Notes under the pieces: generated by a model
What the model saw: the letters and a program-made list of their open reading frames with translations, nothing else
What the model was told of the DNA's origin: nothing
Database searches by the model: none
Part shown: positions 1-8,520 of the stretch, piece by piece
Numbering within the stretch: the stretch's first letter is position 1
How the letters are laid out: every line of letters starts with the position of its first letter
From: TOLSYN sp963849065
Lineage (GTDB): Bacteria > Acidobacteriota > Terriglobia > Terriglobales > Acidobacteriaceae
DNA: 64,000 nt
Direction: 5' to 3'
Assembly (NCBI GenBank): GCA_963849065.1
Contig: CAWKFM010000002.1
Coordinates: 583,014-647,013, forward strand
Program-made: the position numbers and the translations under genes

Positions 1-669
1 CTGGCTCCGGATCTTATCGGCAAGGTTGCCTTCGACCCGAGCTTCGGCCATTTCGAAGTCAAGGCGGTCGGCCGCTTCCTGCGTGATCGCGTCGAAGCTA
101 CCTCCACGCTGCCTTCGTCCGAAACCAACACCAGCAACACCACTCTCGCTGGCGGATTCGGCGTGGACGCCTACGTACCGGTTCTGCATAAGAAGCTCAT
201 CTTCGTCGGAACGTCGTTGTTTGGCCGCGGCACCGCCCGCTACGGCGATTCGTCCAACGTGGATTTCATATACAAACCGAATGGCACGATTGCGCCGCTG
301 CAGAACCTCCAGGCTATGGGCGGCATCGAAGTGTACCCGACCCCGAAGCTCAAGGTCTACTTCTACGGCGGCGACGAGTACATCGGCCAGGCGAACTACG
401 GCGGCGGCTATGGCTACGGCACCGGCATCGTTGCCAGCAACGCCAGCTGCTTCGTGAAGGACAGCGGCTCCTGCTCGGCAGAGATGCGGAACCTGGTTCA
501 GGGCGTCGCCGGCTTCTGGTACGACCTGCACAAGGGCAACTACGGCACGCTGAAGTATGGCATGCAGTATTCGTACACCCACAAGCAAACTTGGGCTGAC
601 GCGACTGGCCTGGCTCCGACGGCGAACGAGAACATGGCCTTCACCTCGCTCCGCTACGTCCTGCCGTAA
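1..669 (+). CDS. Outer-membrane or porin-like protein, 3' end only
   Basis: The reading frame is open from the first base of the window to the TAA at 667-669, so about 222 C-terminal residues are seen and the start is missing. The protein alternates short aromatic and glycine-rich strands (GGGYGYGTG around residue 137, VAGFWYDLHKGNYGTLKYGM near residues 170-190), and ends in a strand with aromatic and hydrophobic residues (FTSLRYVLP). This pattern fits the end of an outer-membrane beta-barrel. A strong terminator follows directly. I cannot name the substrate or the family, so the outer-membrane reading is an inference from composition and strand pattern. Confidence 0.6.
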   Translation: MAPDLIGKVAFDPSFGHFEVKAVGRFLRDRVEATSTLPSSETNTSNTTLAGGFGVDAYVPVLHKKLIFVGTSLFGRGTARYGDSSNVDFIYKPNGTIAPLQNLQAMGGIEVYPTPKLKVYFYGGDEYIGQANYGGGYGYGTGIVASNASCFVKDSGSCSAEMRNLVQGVAGFWYDLHKGNYGTLKYGMQYSYTHKQTWADATGLAPTANENMAFTSLRYVLP

Positions 670-695
670 CAACTTTGTAAGCAAGAAACACCTGG

Positions 696-731
696 CCCGC
701 GTGAACCGAACCGGTTCACGCGGGCTTTTCC
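696..731 (+). terminator. Rho-independent terminator after the outer-membrane gene
   Basis: A perfect 12-bp inverted repeat, CCCGCGTGAACC at 696-707 and its complement at 713-724, encloses a 5-nt loop and is followed by CTTTTCC. It lies 27 nt after the stop codon at 669 and is the clearest intrinsic terminator in the window. Confidence 0.9.
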
Positions 732-844
732 TTTGCCGGCAAACACAGAATTTCCGCGGTGCCATGGTGCCGACCAACTCTCTTCGCACCCTCCGCGCCG
801 TAGTCGCGTATAATTGCCCGCAGTGCTGCACTGGTGACTGCAGA

Positions 845-1210
845 ATGCAAGAACAGGGACGTCCGAGGGCCGGTGAACAGGGATGGCGCGGTGCTGTGGC
901 CGTGGTTGCCATCTTCGTACTGGCGCTGAGCTTCGCGACTCGCTTCGGGTATCCGGTTGCTTCCGTCCAGGCTTCGCTTACCCATCATTCCCAGGCGAAC
1001 AGGTCCGTTGCCCGCCGGTCGCTGGAACCGGAGCGGCAGCATCTCGATCGGGATGGCGAAGAGTGGGCGTCGCCGAACGCCGCAATCATCTTGGTCCATC
1101 TCACCACTGCTGAGGCTCCTCCGCTCTCCGCGGTAGCGTCGCTCCCAACCCTTATATCTGCCGGCCGGCTCTACATTCGGCCGCCTCCCTACGCTCAACT
1201 CATCTTTTAG
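845..1210 (+). CDS. Small secreted or membrane-anchored protein with C-terminal RPPP tail
   Basis: This 121-residue ORF starts at ATG 845. It has a basic N-terminus, one hydrophobic segment (about residues 17-30, AVAVVAIFVLALSFAT), a charged stretch RQHLDRDGEEWASP at about residues 62-75, and a tail containing RLYIRPPP close to the end. I recall small acidobacterial proteins with the same layout (one membrane segment, a KRQHLD-like motif, a tail of the type LYxRPPP), but their function is unknown. Upstream ATG or GTG codons in this frame run back through the terminator and are unlikely starts. The overlapping minus-strand ORF shows none of these features. Confidence 0.6.
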   Translation: MQEQGRPRAGEQGWRGAVAVVAIFVLALSFATRFGYPVASVQASLTHHSQANRSVARRSLEPERQHLDRDGEEWASPNAAIILVHLTTAEAPPLSAVASLPTLISAGRLYIRPPPYAQLIF

Positions 1211-1343
1211 CTTCCCAGCGGCTCGTCAATTCCATCTTATTTTCTTCGCCTTCTGCACTGGGCGAGGCTGCCGCTCGGGCAACTTTTGGCATCACGATCT
1301 TTGTGGAAAAGATCGTGCGAACGCATTGGAACCGAGGAAATGC

Positions 1344-2054
1344 ATGGCTGTAGAGCCGCCCGTTCCCAGCAACGTTCTTGACGCTCTGCGGCGTATTGAG
1401 ACGTGTATGGTTTGCAATGCGATCGAGACCTTTGAGCTCAGGCTGCGCAACACCGGCTATGCGGACTCCCGCATCCGGTGCATGTTCGAGGATTTTCCAC
1501 CCATGGTGGGCTATGCGGCCACGGCCCGTGTTCGCACCGAAGGGCCTCCTATAACAGGCAGTGGATTTCGCGGATACCGCGAGCGAACCGATTGGTGGTA
1601 CAGCATCCTCCAAATTCCCGAACCGCGGATTGTGGTTTTAGAGGACATGGATAAATCGCCAGGGATCGGAGCGTTTCTGGGGGACGGACACGCCGCGATT
1701 TTAAGGGCTCTGGGATGCGTTGGATATGTCACGGACGGTGCGGTTCGGGAATTACCCCAGATACAGGAACTTGAACTCCAGCTCTTTGCCGGAAGCGTCT
1801 CCGTCTCCCATGCCTATGCCCATATCTTCGACTTCGGAAAGATTGTCAGGGTCGGCGGCCTTGAAGTTCGTCCGGGAGACCTGTTGCACGGAGATCGCCA
1901 CGGCTTGTTGTCCGTTCCTGTCGAGATTGCTTCCAAGATTCCCGCCGCCGCCGACCGATTGCAGAACGTCAAGCAAACGGTCGTCAACTACTGCCTTTCA
2001 CCAGACTTTTCCGTAGAAGGGTTGCGCAAAATACTAAACGGGTTGATTTACTGA
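1344..2054 (+). CDS. RraA-like family protein
   Basis: The product of 236 residues resembles the RraA / dimethylmenaquinone-methyltransferase-like superfamily, whose members include regulators of RNase E and divalent-metal aldolases or decarboxylases. The core is visible: FLGDGHAAILRALGCVGYVT followed by DGAVREL (about residues 112-138), and later GDLLHGDRHGLLSVP (about residues 177-191). In many members the DGAVR motif is followed by Asp, whereas here it is Glu. The start at ATG 1344 is chosen over an in-frame TTG at 1326 because GAGGA at 1334-1338 sits 5 nt before it. It precedes the RND efflux operon by 63 nt but probably has a separate job. Substrate is unknown. Confidence 0.75.
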   Translation: MAVEPPVPSNVLDALRRIETCMVCNAIETFELRLRNTGYADSRIRCMFEDFPPMVGYAATARVRTEGPPITGSGFRGYRERTDWWYSILQIPEPRIVVLEDMDKSPGIGAFLGDGHAAILRALGCVGYVTDGAVRELPQIQELELQLFAGSVSVSHAYAHIFDFGKIVRVGGLEVRPGDLLHGDRHGLLSVPVEIASKIPAAADRLQNVKQTVVNYCLSPDFSVEGLRKILNGLIY

Positions 2055-2117
2055 TTGTAGCGGGAAAGCCGCAGATCGCGGCTCGGGATACCAGAGAAGA
2101 TCGGTGCTTCAAACTTG

Positions 2118-3380
2118 ATGACACATAGCGGAAGTTTTCTTCAGGAAAAACTATTCACTGCTTTCGCTCGCGGAGTATTGGCTCTCGCCGCGATGCTGGG
2201 AGCGTCGTCGTGCAACGGCGGACATCCCGATCAAGTTAAGGCAGCCTCGCAGACGATGCCAACGGCGGGAGTGACCAAGGTAGGGAAGAAGACGCTGAGC
2301 CGCCAAATCACCCTGTCCTCGGAACTTGTGCCCTTTCAGGAGATCGACGTCTATGCCAAGGAGTCCGGCTACGTGAAGACTCTAAACGTCGATTATGGAT
2401 CACACGTGAAGACCGGCCAGGTCATGGCCACCCTGGAGATTCCCGAGCTACAGGCACAGTTGCAGGAGGATCAGGCGGAGATCAAGAGCGCAGCCGACCA
2501 GGTGGATCGCGCCGAACACGAACTCAAGCGCGATGACGCACAGTACACCGCGCTGCATCTTCAATTTACTCGTTTGAACGGAGTATTCGAGAATCAACCG
2601 GGCATTGTGGCACAGCAGGAGGTCGATGACGCCCAAGGCAAGGACCTTGCCGCCGCCTCGCAAGTGGATGCCGGCAAGTCCGCATTGCAGGCTGCGCAAA
2701 GCCAGTTGTCCGTGGCCCAGGCCAAACTGCTGCACGATCAAGCGCTGTTCGACTATTCGAAGATCATTGCGCCATTCTCCGGAGTGGTCACCGAACGCTA
2801 CGCCAACATGGGAGCCCTGATGCAAGCCGGGACCAGTTCGAGCACGCAGGCGATGCCGTTGGTGAGATTGTCCGAAGATGATCTGTATCGGCTGGTGATT
2901 CCAATTCCTGAGTCCTACGTTCGCTACATCCATATTGGAGAACCGGTGAACGTTCGCGTCCCCGCTCTCAATCGGGCGTTTCCCGGCAAGGTGGCGCGCT
3001 TCTCCGTTGACGTCCGGGAGGACACGCGCACCATGCACACGGAAGTGGATGTCCCGAACCCCGAACGCGTTCTGATGCCGGGGTTGTTTGCCGAAGCCGA
3101 TGTCTCGCTTGAACATCGGGAAGACATTCCGGTGGTACCCCTGCAGGCTATCAATCATGAAAACGACAAGACAACGGTGCTCGTGGTAAATCGCGATGGA
3201 GTGGTGGAGGATAGGCCGGTAGTGCTGGGAATTCAAACTGCCACGGACGCCGAGGTAATCTCCGGCTTAGCCGAAGGCGAGCAGGTCGTGGTGGGTGACC
3301 GCAGCGAGCTGAGACCGGGCGAGAAAGTTCATCCCCAGGTTGTTCAGGTCCTGCAATATCAGGATACGAAGACAGAGTAG
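2118..3380 (+). CDS. RND efflux periplasmic adaptor (membrane fusion protein, HlyD/AcrA type)
   Basis: This 420-residue protein is the periplasmic adaptor of a tripartite efflux pump. It has an N-terminal hydrophobic segment ending in LGASSC, which looks like a lipobox, so it is probably a lipoprotein. A split biotinyl-lipoyl domain follows (VDVY-type region near residue 75 and KIIAPFSGVVTERYAN near 215-230), flanking a long alpha-helical hairpin rich in Gln, Ala and Glu (about residues 110-210). The beta-barrel and membrane-proximal domains follow (VPLQAINHENDKTTVLVV). ATG 2118 is preferred to TTG 2115. The gene is first in an operon with the pump (36 nt gap) and the TolC-like channel. Confidence 0.9.
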   Translation: MTHSGSFLQEKLFTAFARGVLALAAMLGASSCNGGHPDQVKAASQTMPTAGVTKVGKKTLSRQITLSSELVPFQEIDVYAKESGYVKTLNVDYGSHVKTGQVMATLEIPELQAQLQEDQAEIKSAADQVDRAEHELKRDDAQYTALHLQFTRLNGVFENQPGIVAQQEVDDAQGKDLAAASQVDAGKSALQAAQSQLSVAQAKLLHDQALFDYSKIIAPFSGVVTERYANMGALMQAGTSSSTQAMPLVRLSEDDLYRLVIPIPESYVRYIHIGEPVNVRVPALNRAFPGKVARFSVDVREDTRTMHTEVDVPNPERVLMPGLFAEADVSLEHREDIPVVPLQAINHENDKTTVLVVNRDGVVEDRPVVLGIQTATDAEVISGLAEGEQVVVGDRSELRPGEKVHPQVVQVLQYQDTKTE

Positions 3381-3416
3381 AACCAGGTCCGCTGGACCGT
3401 GAAGAGTGAAAGTTAA

Positions 3417-6400
3417 ATGCCGGGCTTTTCAATTCGCAATCCGTATTTCGTGATCGTCATCTGCCTCGCGCTGGCCGTTATCGGCGTGACCAGTTTGGCG
3501 CGGATGCCGGTGGATTTATTCCCGCCGATTAACCTGCCGGAAGTGGTTGTGGCGACCTTTTACTCGGGAATGCCGCCGCAGGATATTGAGACCGACATCA
3601 CCAATCCACTGGAGCGTTTTTTCACGTTAGCCAGCGGTGTCGATCATATGGAATCACGTTCCCTGCTGGGCGTGAGCATCATCCGGGTTTACTTTCAGCC
3701 GGGAACCAGCGCGGATGCCGATGTAACTGAGCTCTCGAATCTCGCTCTGGCCGATTTGAAGCGCCTGCCGCCCGGTACCCTGCCCCCGGTGGTTTTAAAG
3801 TTCGACGCCTCCAGCCTGCCGGTCTGCCTGGTGACGCTGAAAGGACAAAACCTAAGTCAAACGCAACTTCATGACATCGGGCAGTTCGCCATCCGCGACC
3901 AGATCGCGATCGTCAAGGGCGCGGAGATTCCGCCGCCGTTCGGCGGAAAGTACCGGCAGATCATGGTCTACGTCGATCCCTACAAACTGGCTTCCCGGCA
4001 GCTGAGCCCGACCGATGTGGTGAACGCCGTAAACAGCTCCAACCTGATTCTTCCTGCCGGCGACGTGAAGATGGGACCGTACGATTACTACGTGTACTCG
4101 AACAGCCTGGTTACTGACATGAAGCAACTGGGGCAGGTTCCGGTAAAAACCGTCGGGAATTCCTGGGTGACGGTAAACGACCTAGGCGCCGCGGAAGATG
4201 CCAGCCAGATTCAATACAACCTGGTGCGAGTGGACGGGCAAAGATCGGTGTACTTGCCGATCATGAAGCAGGGCGGCGACACCAACACGATTGCAGTGGT
4301 GAATGGTATTCGCGAGATGATCGGCCATCTCTACGACGTTCCCAAACAGTTGGTCGCAACCGTGGTCTTCGACCAGTCGGTGTTCGTGAAGGAAGCAATC
4401 CGCACGCTGCTCCACGAAGGCCTTCTCGGACTGCTGCTTACCAGTCTGATGATCCTCATCTTCCTTGGCAGCTTTCGCGCAACCACGGCGGTGTTTCTAT
4501 CCATTCCGCTCTCTGCGTTGGCTACGTTCGTGGTGCTGAATTTGAGCGGCAGCACGGTCAACACCATGATCCTGGGCGGACTGGCTCTGGCTTTTTCCCG
4601 CATCATCGACAATTCGGTAATTTCGCTGGAGAACATCTACCGGCATCTGGAAATGGGCGCTGCTCCCGAAGTCGCAGCCGAGACCGGAGGATCCGAAGTA
4701 AGCCTTGCCGTGCTGTCGGCGACCCTGACCACGGTGGTCGTCTTCTTTCCCGTGACATTTCTATACGGCGTGAGCAAATTCCTGTTCACCGCCCTTGCTC
4801 TCTCCGTGGTCATCTCCCTGTTCGCCTCCTACATCGTGGCCATGACGGTGATTCCGCTGTTCTGCTCGCGGTTTCTCAAGTCCGTGCCGCACACGGCGCA
4901 CCAGAAACACGAGGACTATGAAGTTGAGCCCACTGCGACGCCCTCTAAATCATCTTTATGGCAGCGGTTCAATGCCGGGTTCAACCGGATGTTCAACCGG
5001 CTGCTGGATTCCTACGAATTTTGGGTAAGGCGTGCTCTGGTCCGGCCGGGGCTCACGGTTGCGATACTCGGCGGCTTGTTTCTTGTGAGCCTGGCGCTCT
5101 ATCCGTTTCTGGGTCTGGCGTTTTTTCCGCGAACCGATGCCGGCCAGTTCACGATCAACCTGAAAGTACCGACCGGTACCCGTATCGAACTCACCGAACA
5201 ATACGTCGCCAAAGTTGAGGACCTGGTGCATCGCGTCGTCGATCCAAAAGACTTCAAGATGGTGGTGTCTAACATTGGCGTGGTTCCCGACTTCTCGTCG
5301 TTGTACACCACCAACGCGGGACCCTACACCGCCACGATTCAGGTAGCACTGAATGAGCCTCATCGTCTGAGCAGCTTTGAATATATGGATCGGGTGCAGA
5401 AGGAACTGACGGATCAACTGCCGGAAGTTCGGGCGTTTTTTTCCAGCGGTTCCATGGTTGACGCGATCCTGAACATGGGCATGCCGGCGCCCATCGATGT
5501 GCAGGTAAGCAGTCCGGACTTGCCCAGGATTAACAACATTGCACAGGACCTGGCGAGCCGAATCCGACAATTACCTGGCGTGGGAGAAGTTTATATTCCG
5601 CAGGATATGAACTATCCGGCGCTACGGATGGATGTGGACCGCGTACATGCCGCCGAACTTGGACTAACCCAAAAGGATGTCGTCGACAATGTCATCACTG
5701 CGCTGAATTCCAACTACATGATCGCACCCAATTACTGGGTTGACTACAAAACCGGCAATGACTATTACCTGACCGTGCAGTATTACGAAAACGGACGGGC
5801 CGCGATCCATAATTTTGCCGATTTAACCAACATCCCGCTTCGCGGCCCCAACATAAAGAAGCCCACTACGCTGGACAGCGTGGTACAACTGCGCAATGTT
5901 GAGACTCCCACGGAAGTCGATCACTATCAAATTCAAAGGGTGATCGATGTGTTCGTCACTCCATCAGGCGAAGCTCTGGGCAGAGTGGCAGACGAAGTAC
6001 GAGGCGTCATCGGGGAAACAAAGCTTACAGAAAATGTCCGGGTGGACCTGCGCGGCATGGTGCAGGGCATGCAGCAGTCCTTCCGCAGCTTTGCAATCGG
6101 CTTATCGCTCTCGGCGGTTCTTCTTTATCTCATCCTCGTGGCCCAGTTCAAGTCGTTCAAAGATCCCCTGCTGATCATGCTCGCGATTCCCATGGGATTT
6201 ATCGGCGTATTGATCATTCTCCCGCTCACGGGAACCACACTCAATGTGATGTCGCTCATGGGGGTGCTGATGCTGGTGGGAATCTCCGCCTCCAACAGTA
6301 TTTTGATCGTGGAGTTTGCCCATCGACTGGAGGAAGAAGGGAAAACGGTCGAGGAAGCCATCATCACATCCTGCCGCGTGCGTCTGCGCCCGATCCTTAT

Positions 6401-6590
6401 GACTTCCCTGGCAACCATCATCGGCATGGTGCCTATGGCTCTTAAATTGGGAACCGGAAGCGAGCAGTATGCGCCCTTGGCCCGTGCCATCATCGGAGGA
6501 CTCACAGCCTCGGTGGTGCTTACCGTTTTCATCGTTCCGGCAGCCTACATGCTCGCCTATCGGAACCAAACTTTCGTGAAGAAATCGTGA
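3417..6590 (+). CDS. RND efflux pump permease (AcrB/HAE1 type)
   Basis: The 1057-residue length, the opening PGFSIRNPYFVIVICLALAV and the two-fold repeat of one membrane helix, a large periplasmic loop and a helix cluster are standard for RND pumps. Familiar pieces are RMPVDLFPPINLPEVVV (residues 31-47), the second-half repeat FFPRTDAGQFTI, and PLLIMLAIPMGFIGVLI near residue 920. The sites that carry the proton relay look atypical: TM4 reads AFSRIIDNSVISLENI, with one Asp instead of the usual DD pair, and TM10 reads GISASNSILIVEFA, with no Lys at the usual KN position. The gene lies between its adaptor and channel genes. Substrate cannot be deduced. Confidence 0.93.
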   Translation: MPGFSIRNPYFVIVICLALAVIGVTSLARMPVDLFPPINLPEVVVATFYSGMPPQDIETDITNPLERFFTLASGVDHMESRSLLGVSIIRVYFQPGTSADADVTELSNLALADLKRLPPGTLPPVVLKFDASSLPVCLVTLKGQNLSQTQLHDIGQFAIRDQIAIVKGAEIPPPFGGKYRQIMVYVDPYKLASRQLSPTDVVNAVNSSNLILPAGDVKMGPYDYYVYSNSLVTDMKQLGQVPVKTVGNSWVTVNDLGAAEDASQIQYNLVRVDGQRSVYLPIMKQGGDTNTIAVVNGIREMIGHLYDVPKQLVATVVFDQSVFVKEAIRTLLHEGLLGLLLTSLMILIFLGSFRATTAVFLSIPLSALATFVVLNLSGSTVNTMILGGLALAFSRIIDNSVISLENIYRHLEMGAAPEVAAETGGSEVSLAVLSATLTTVVVFFPVTFLYGVSKFLFTALALSVVISLFASYIVAMTVIPLFCSRFLKSVPHTAHQKHEDYEVEPTATPSKSSLWQRFNAGFNRMFNRLLDSYEFWVRRALVRPGLTVAILGGLFLVSLALYPFLGLAFFPRTDAGQFTINLKVPTGTRIELTEQYVAKVEDLVHRVVDPKDFKMVVSNIGVVPDFSSLYTTNAGPYTATIQVALNEPHRLSSFEYMDRVQKELTDQLPEVRAFFSSGSMVDAILNMGMPAPIDVQVSSPDLPRINNIAQDLASRIRQLPGVGEVYIPQDMNYPALRMDVDRVHAAELGLTQKDVVDNVITALNSNYMIAPNYWVDYKTGNDYYLTVQYYENGRAAIHNFADLTNIPLRGPNIKKPTTLDSVVQLRNVETPTEVDHYQIQRVIDVFVTPSGEALGRVADEVRGVIGETKLTENVRVDLRGMVQGMQQSFRSFAIGLSLSAVLLYLILVAQFKSFKDPLLIMLAIPMGFIGVLIILPLTGTTLNVMSLMGVLMLVGISASNSILIVEFAHRLEEEGKTVEEAIITSCRVRLRPILMTSLATIIGMVPMALKLGTGSEQYAPLARAIIGGLTASVVLTVFIVPAAYMLAYRNQTFVKKS

Positions 6591-6663
6591 TACGGCGGAA
6601 GCGGCATGCCCTGCCGCGAAATCTGCGGAATATATTCAGCAATTTTCAAAGGTGAGTGATTCG

Positions 6664-8100
6664 ATGCGAAACCGTATGTGCATCCTTGCAGGACTGGCAA
6701 TGTTTCCTTTCCCTCTTTGTAGCCTCGCGCAGGTATCCACAAATACGCCGGCTGCCCAGAGTCTTCCTTCGGCGCCTACGCCTAAGACCGATGGCAATCA
6801 CGACGTAAACAAACCTTCTTCCAGCGGACAGACAGCCGCTGCTTCGCAGGCGCCTGGTGCGCCAAAAACGTTGACCTTGAAGGAGGCGGAAGAGATCGCG
6901 GTCAAGAACAATCCACAAATTTCGGTGGCCCGGCTGATCGCCCTGGCTTCTCAGCAAATTACCCGTGAGGCGCGCTCGGCCCTGTGGCCCACCGCTACAG
7001 GCGATTTCACCGGCGTTGGTGGGGAATCCGGCACCCGCATCGCCGCAGGCGGACTGAATGCCCCGCATATCTACCAGCGCGTAGCCACGGGCGTTACGGT
7101 CACTCAGTTGATCACCGATTTCGGACGGACTGCAAATCTGATCTCCAGCGCGAATTATGCGTCTCAGGCTGAGCACGAAAATTTGATGGCCACACAGCAG
7201 CAGATTTTGCTGGCCGTGAATCAAGCCTTTTATAGCGCGCTGCAAACCCAGGCCATTCTTGTCGTTGCGCAAAAAACAATCGACGAAAGGCAAACCGTCG
7301 CAACCCAGATCAACGCCCTCTTCCAAAACAAGCTGCGCTCCGAGCTGGATCTAAGTTTTGCGAACGTCAATCTGGCGCAGGCTAAGCTATTGCTGCTGGA
7401 CGCTCAGAACAATGACAACGCCGCCCAAGCTACGCTTTCCATGGTTCTCGGATTTCCTACGCTGCAGGTTTTTCAGCTTGTCGATAGCGACGGTCAAGCG
7501 GCTCCGCCTCCAGACAATGTAGACGGGCTGATTTCAGAAGCGTTTTCCATGCGCCCCGAGATACGCTCGCTTCAGTTCCAATACCAGTCCGCCAAGAAGT
7601 TTCAAAACGCCGAGCGGGACTTGCTCTATCCCACCATTCGCGCAATGGGAGTGACGGGAGACGCCTTCGTAGGAGATTCCGAGGTGGTACCAAATCCGGG
7701 ATCCCTGAACAACACCTATGGAGCCGTCGGCGCAGACGTCAACATCCCGATCTTCAATGGTTTTCTCTACACGGCGAGAGCCCACGCAGCGAATCTCATG
7801 GCACAGGCAACGCAAGAACGATTGGTGGATTTGCGCAATTTGATCTCGCGGGATGTGCGCACCAGTTGGCTGAATACGAGCACCGCTTACCAGAGATTGG
7901 CGGTTACCCAGCAGTTGGTGCAGCAAGCCAATTTAGCGCTCGATCTCGCGCAGTCCCGCTACAAGCTGGGGCTCAGTTCAATTGTAGAACTCAGTCAAGC
8001 CCAGCTCCAGCAGACGCAGGCTGAGATCAGTAACGCGCAAGCCGATTATGATTACCGATTGAGCCTGGCTGTGTTGACCTATCAGACGACAGGGATCTAA
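6664..8100 (+). CDS. TolC-family outer-membrane efflux channel
   Basis: This 478-residue protein begins with a signal peptide (MRNRMCILAGLAMFPFPLCS, cleavage likely after LAQ). Two homologous helical-hairpin repeats follow, typical of TolC/OprM-type channels: LTLKEAEEIAVKNNPQISVA near residues 72-91 and ARSALWPTATGDF, then a second copy ending in ALDLAQSRYKLGLSSIVELS and QAQLQQTQAEI near the C-terminus. ATG 6664 is chosen because AAAGGTGAG lies 8-10 nt before it; an in-frame GTG at 6652 is also possible. It closes the efflux operon, 73 nt after the pump gene. Confidence 0.92.
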   Translation: MRNRMCILAGLAMFPFPLCSLAQVSTNTPAAQSLPSAPTPKTDGNHDVNKPSSSGQTAAASQAPGAPKTLTLKEAEEIAVKNNPQISVARLIALASQQITREARSALWPTATGDFTGVGGESGTRIAAGGLNAPHIYQRVATGVTVTQLITDFGRTANLISSANYASQAEHENLMATQQQILLAVNQAFYSALQTQAILVVAQKTIDERQTVATQINALFQNKLRSELDLSFANVNLAQAKLLLLDAQNNDNAAQATLSMVLGFPTLQVFQLVDSDGQAAPPPDNVDGLISEAFSMRPEIRSLQFQYQSAKKFQNAERDLLYPTIRAMGVTGDAFVGDSEVVPNPGSLNNTYGAVGADVNIPIFNGFLYTARAHAANLMAQATQERLVDLRNLISRDVRTSWLNTSTAYQRLAVTQQLVQQANLALDLAQSRYKLGLSSIVELSQAQLQQTQAEISNAQADYDYRLSLAVLTYQTTGI

Positions 8101-8446
8101 CGGCGAGCACCCGGCGGCTTCGGGAATCTTCACGCGAGTGTGTCGTCTCAGGCACCTCTTACGTGGCCGCGTGAGAGGGAAGGTTCAAGGCGCACGAGGA
8201 CGGCTCCGCAAACGTGTGTACCATTTTGTGTACCACGTTTTGGAATTTCCCGGTATGTCGCTGAATTGATTTGGCGTCCCCGGCGGCTTTCCAGCCGAAG
8301 CCGCAAACCCGAGGGCTGCTCCAGGATACGGCAGCAACCAAGGAAATCGTAACGCAGGGTAACTTAAACCTTTCGGAATCCCGAGTAGCAGAGGGATCTG
8401 AGGCTTCAGGGTGATCTCAACGATTCGTGACCGTTAGGATGGTGAG
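8101..8446. other. Non-coding stretch between efflux operon and group II intron
   Basis: I see no credible gene here. The stretch contains tandem GTGTACCA-like words at 8215-8237 (GTGTGTACCATTTTGTGTAC) and a 15-bp match to the end of a tRNA-Glu gene at 8272-8286. It is the 3' exon side of the minus-strand group II intron. Confidence 0.5.
8272..8286 (-). repeat. 15-bp copy of a tRNA-Glu 3' end (possible attachment-site remnant)
   Basis: TGGCGTCCCCGGCGG here is identical to the acceptor end of the tRNA-Glu fragment at 11670-11684, in the same orientation. The T-arm beyond it is not conserved. It could be a minimal attachment-site remnant or coincidence. Confidence 0.35.
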
Positions 8447-8520
8447 GTCGCAGTAGGGATATCAGTTGCCTGATACCCCCTGCGCAGATCCGCACGAGCG
8501 CTCACTAGCGCATGCGGCTC
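8447..8520 (-). ncRNA. Group II intron catalytic domains V and VI
   Basis: On the minus strand, 8520-8487 is a 34-nt hairpin beginning GAGCCGCATGCG and closing CGTGCGGATC, the conserved catalytic domain V. It starts on the base after the maturase stop codon. Domain VI follows (8485-8447): the stem GGGTATCAG / CTGATATCCC around a GCAA tetraloop, a lower stem CGCAG/CTGCG, and a bulged A between the stems as the expected lariat branch point. Confidence 0.85.

Noticed and set aside
716..1198. A 160-codon minus-strand ORF
   Set aside because: It overlaps the terminator and is opposite a plus-strand ORF with a membrane segment and a conserved-looking tail; it has no motif of its own.
4956..5570. 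A 204-codon minus-strand ORF inside the RND pump gene
   Set aside because: Shadow of a well-recognised gene, rich in His, Arg and Gln.
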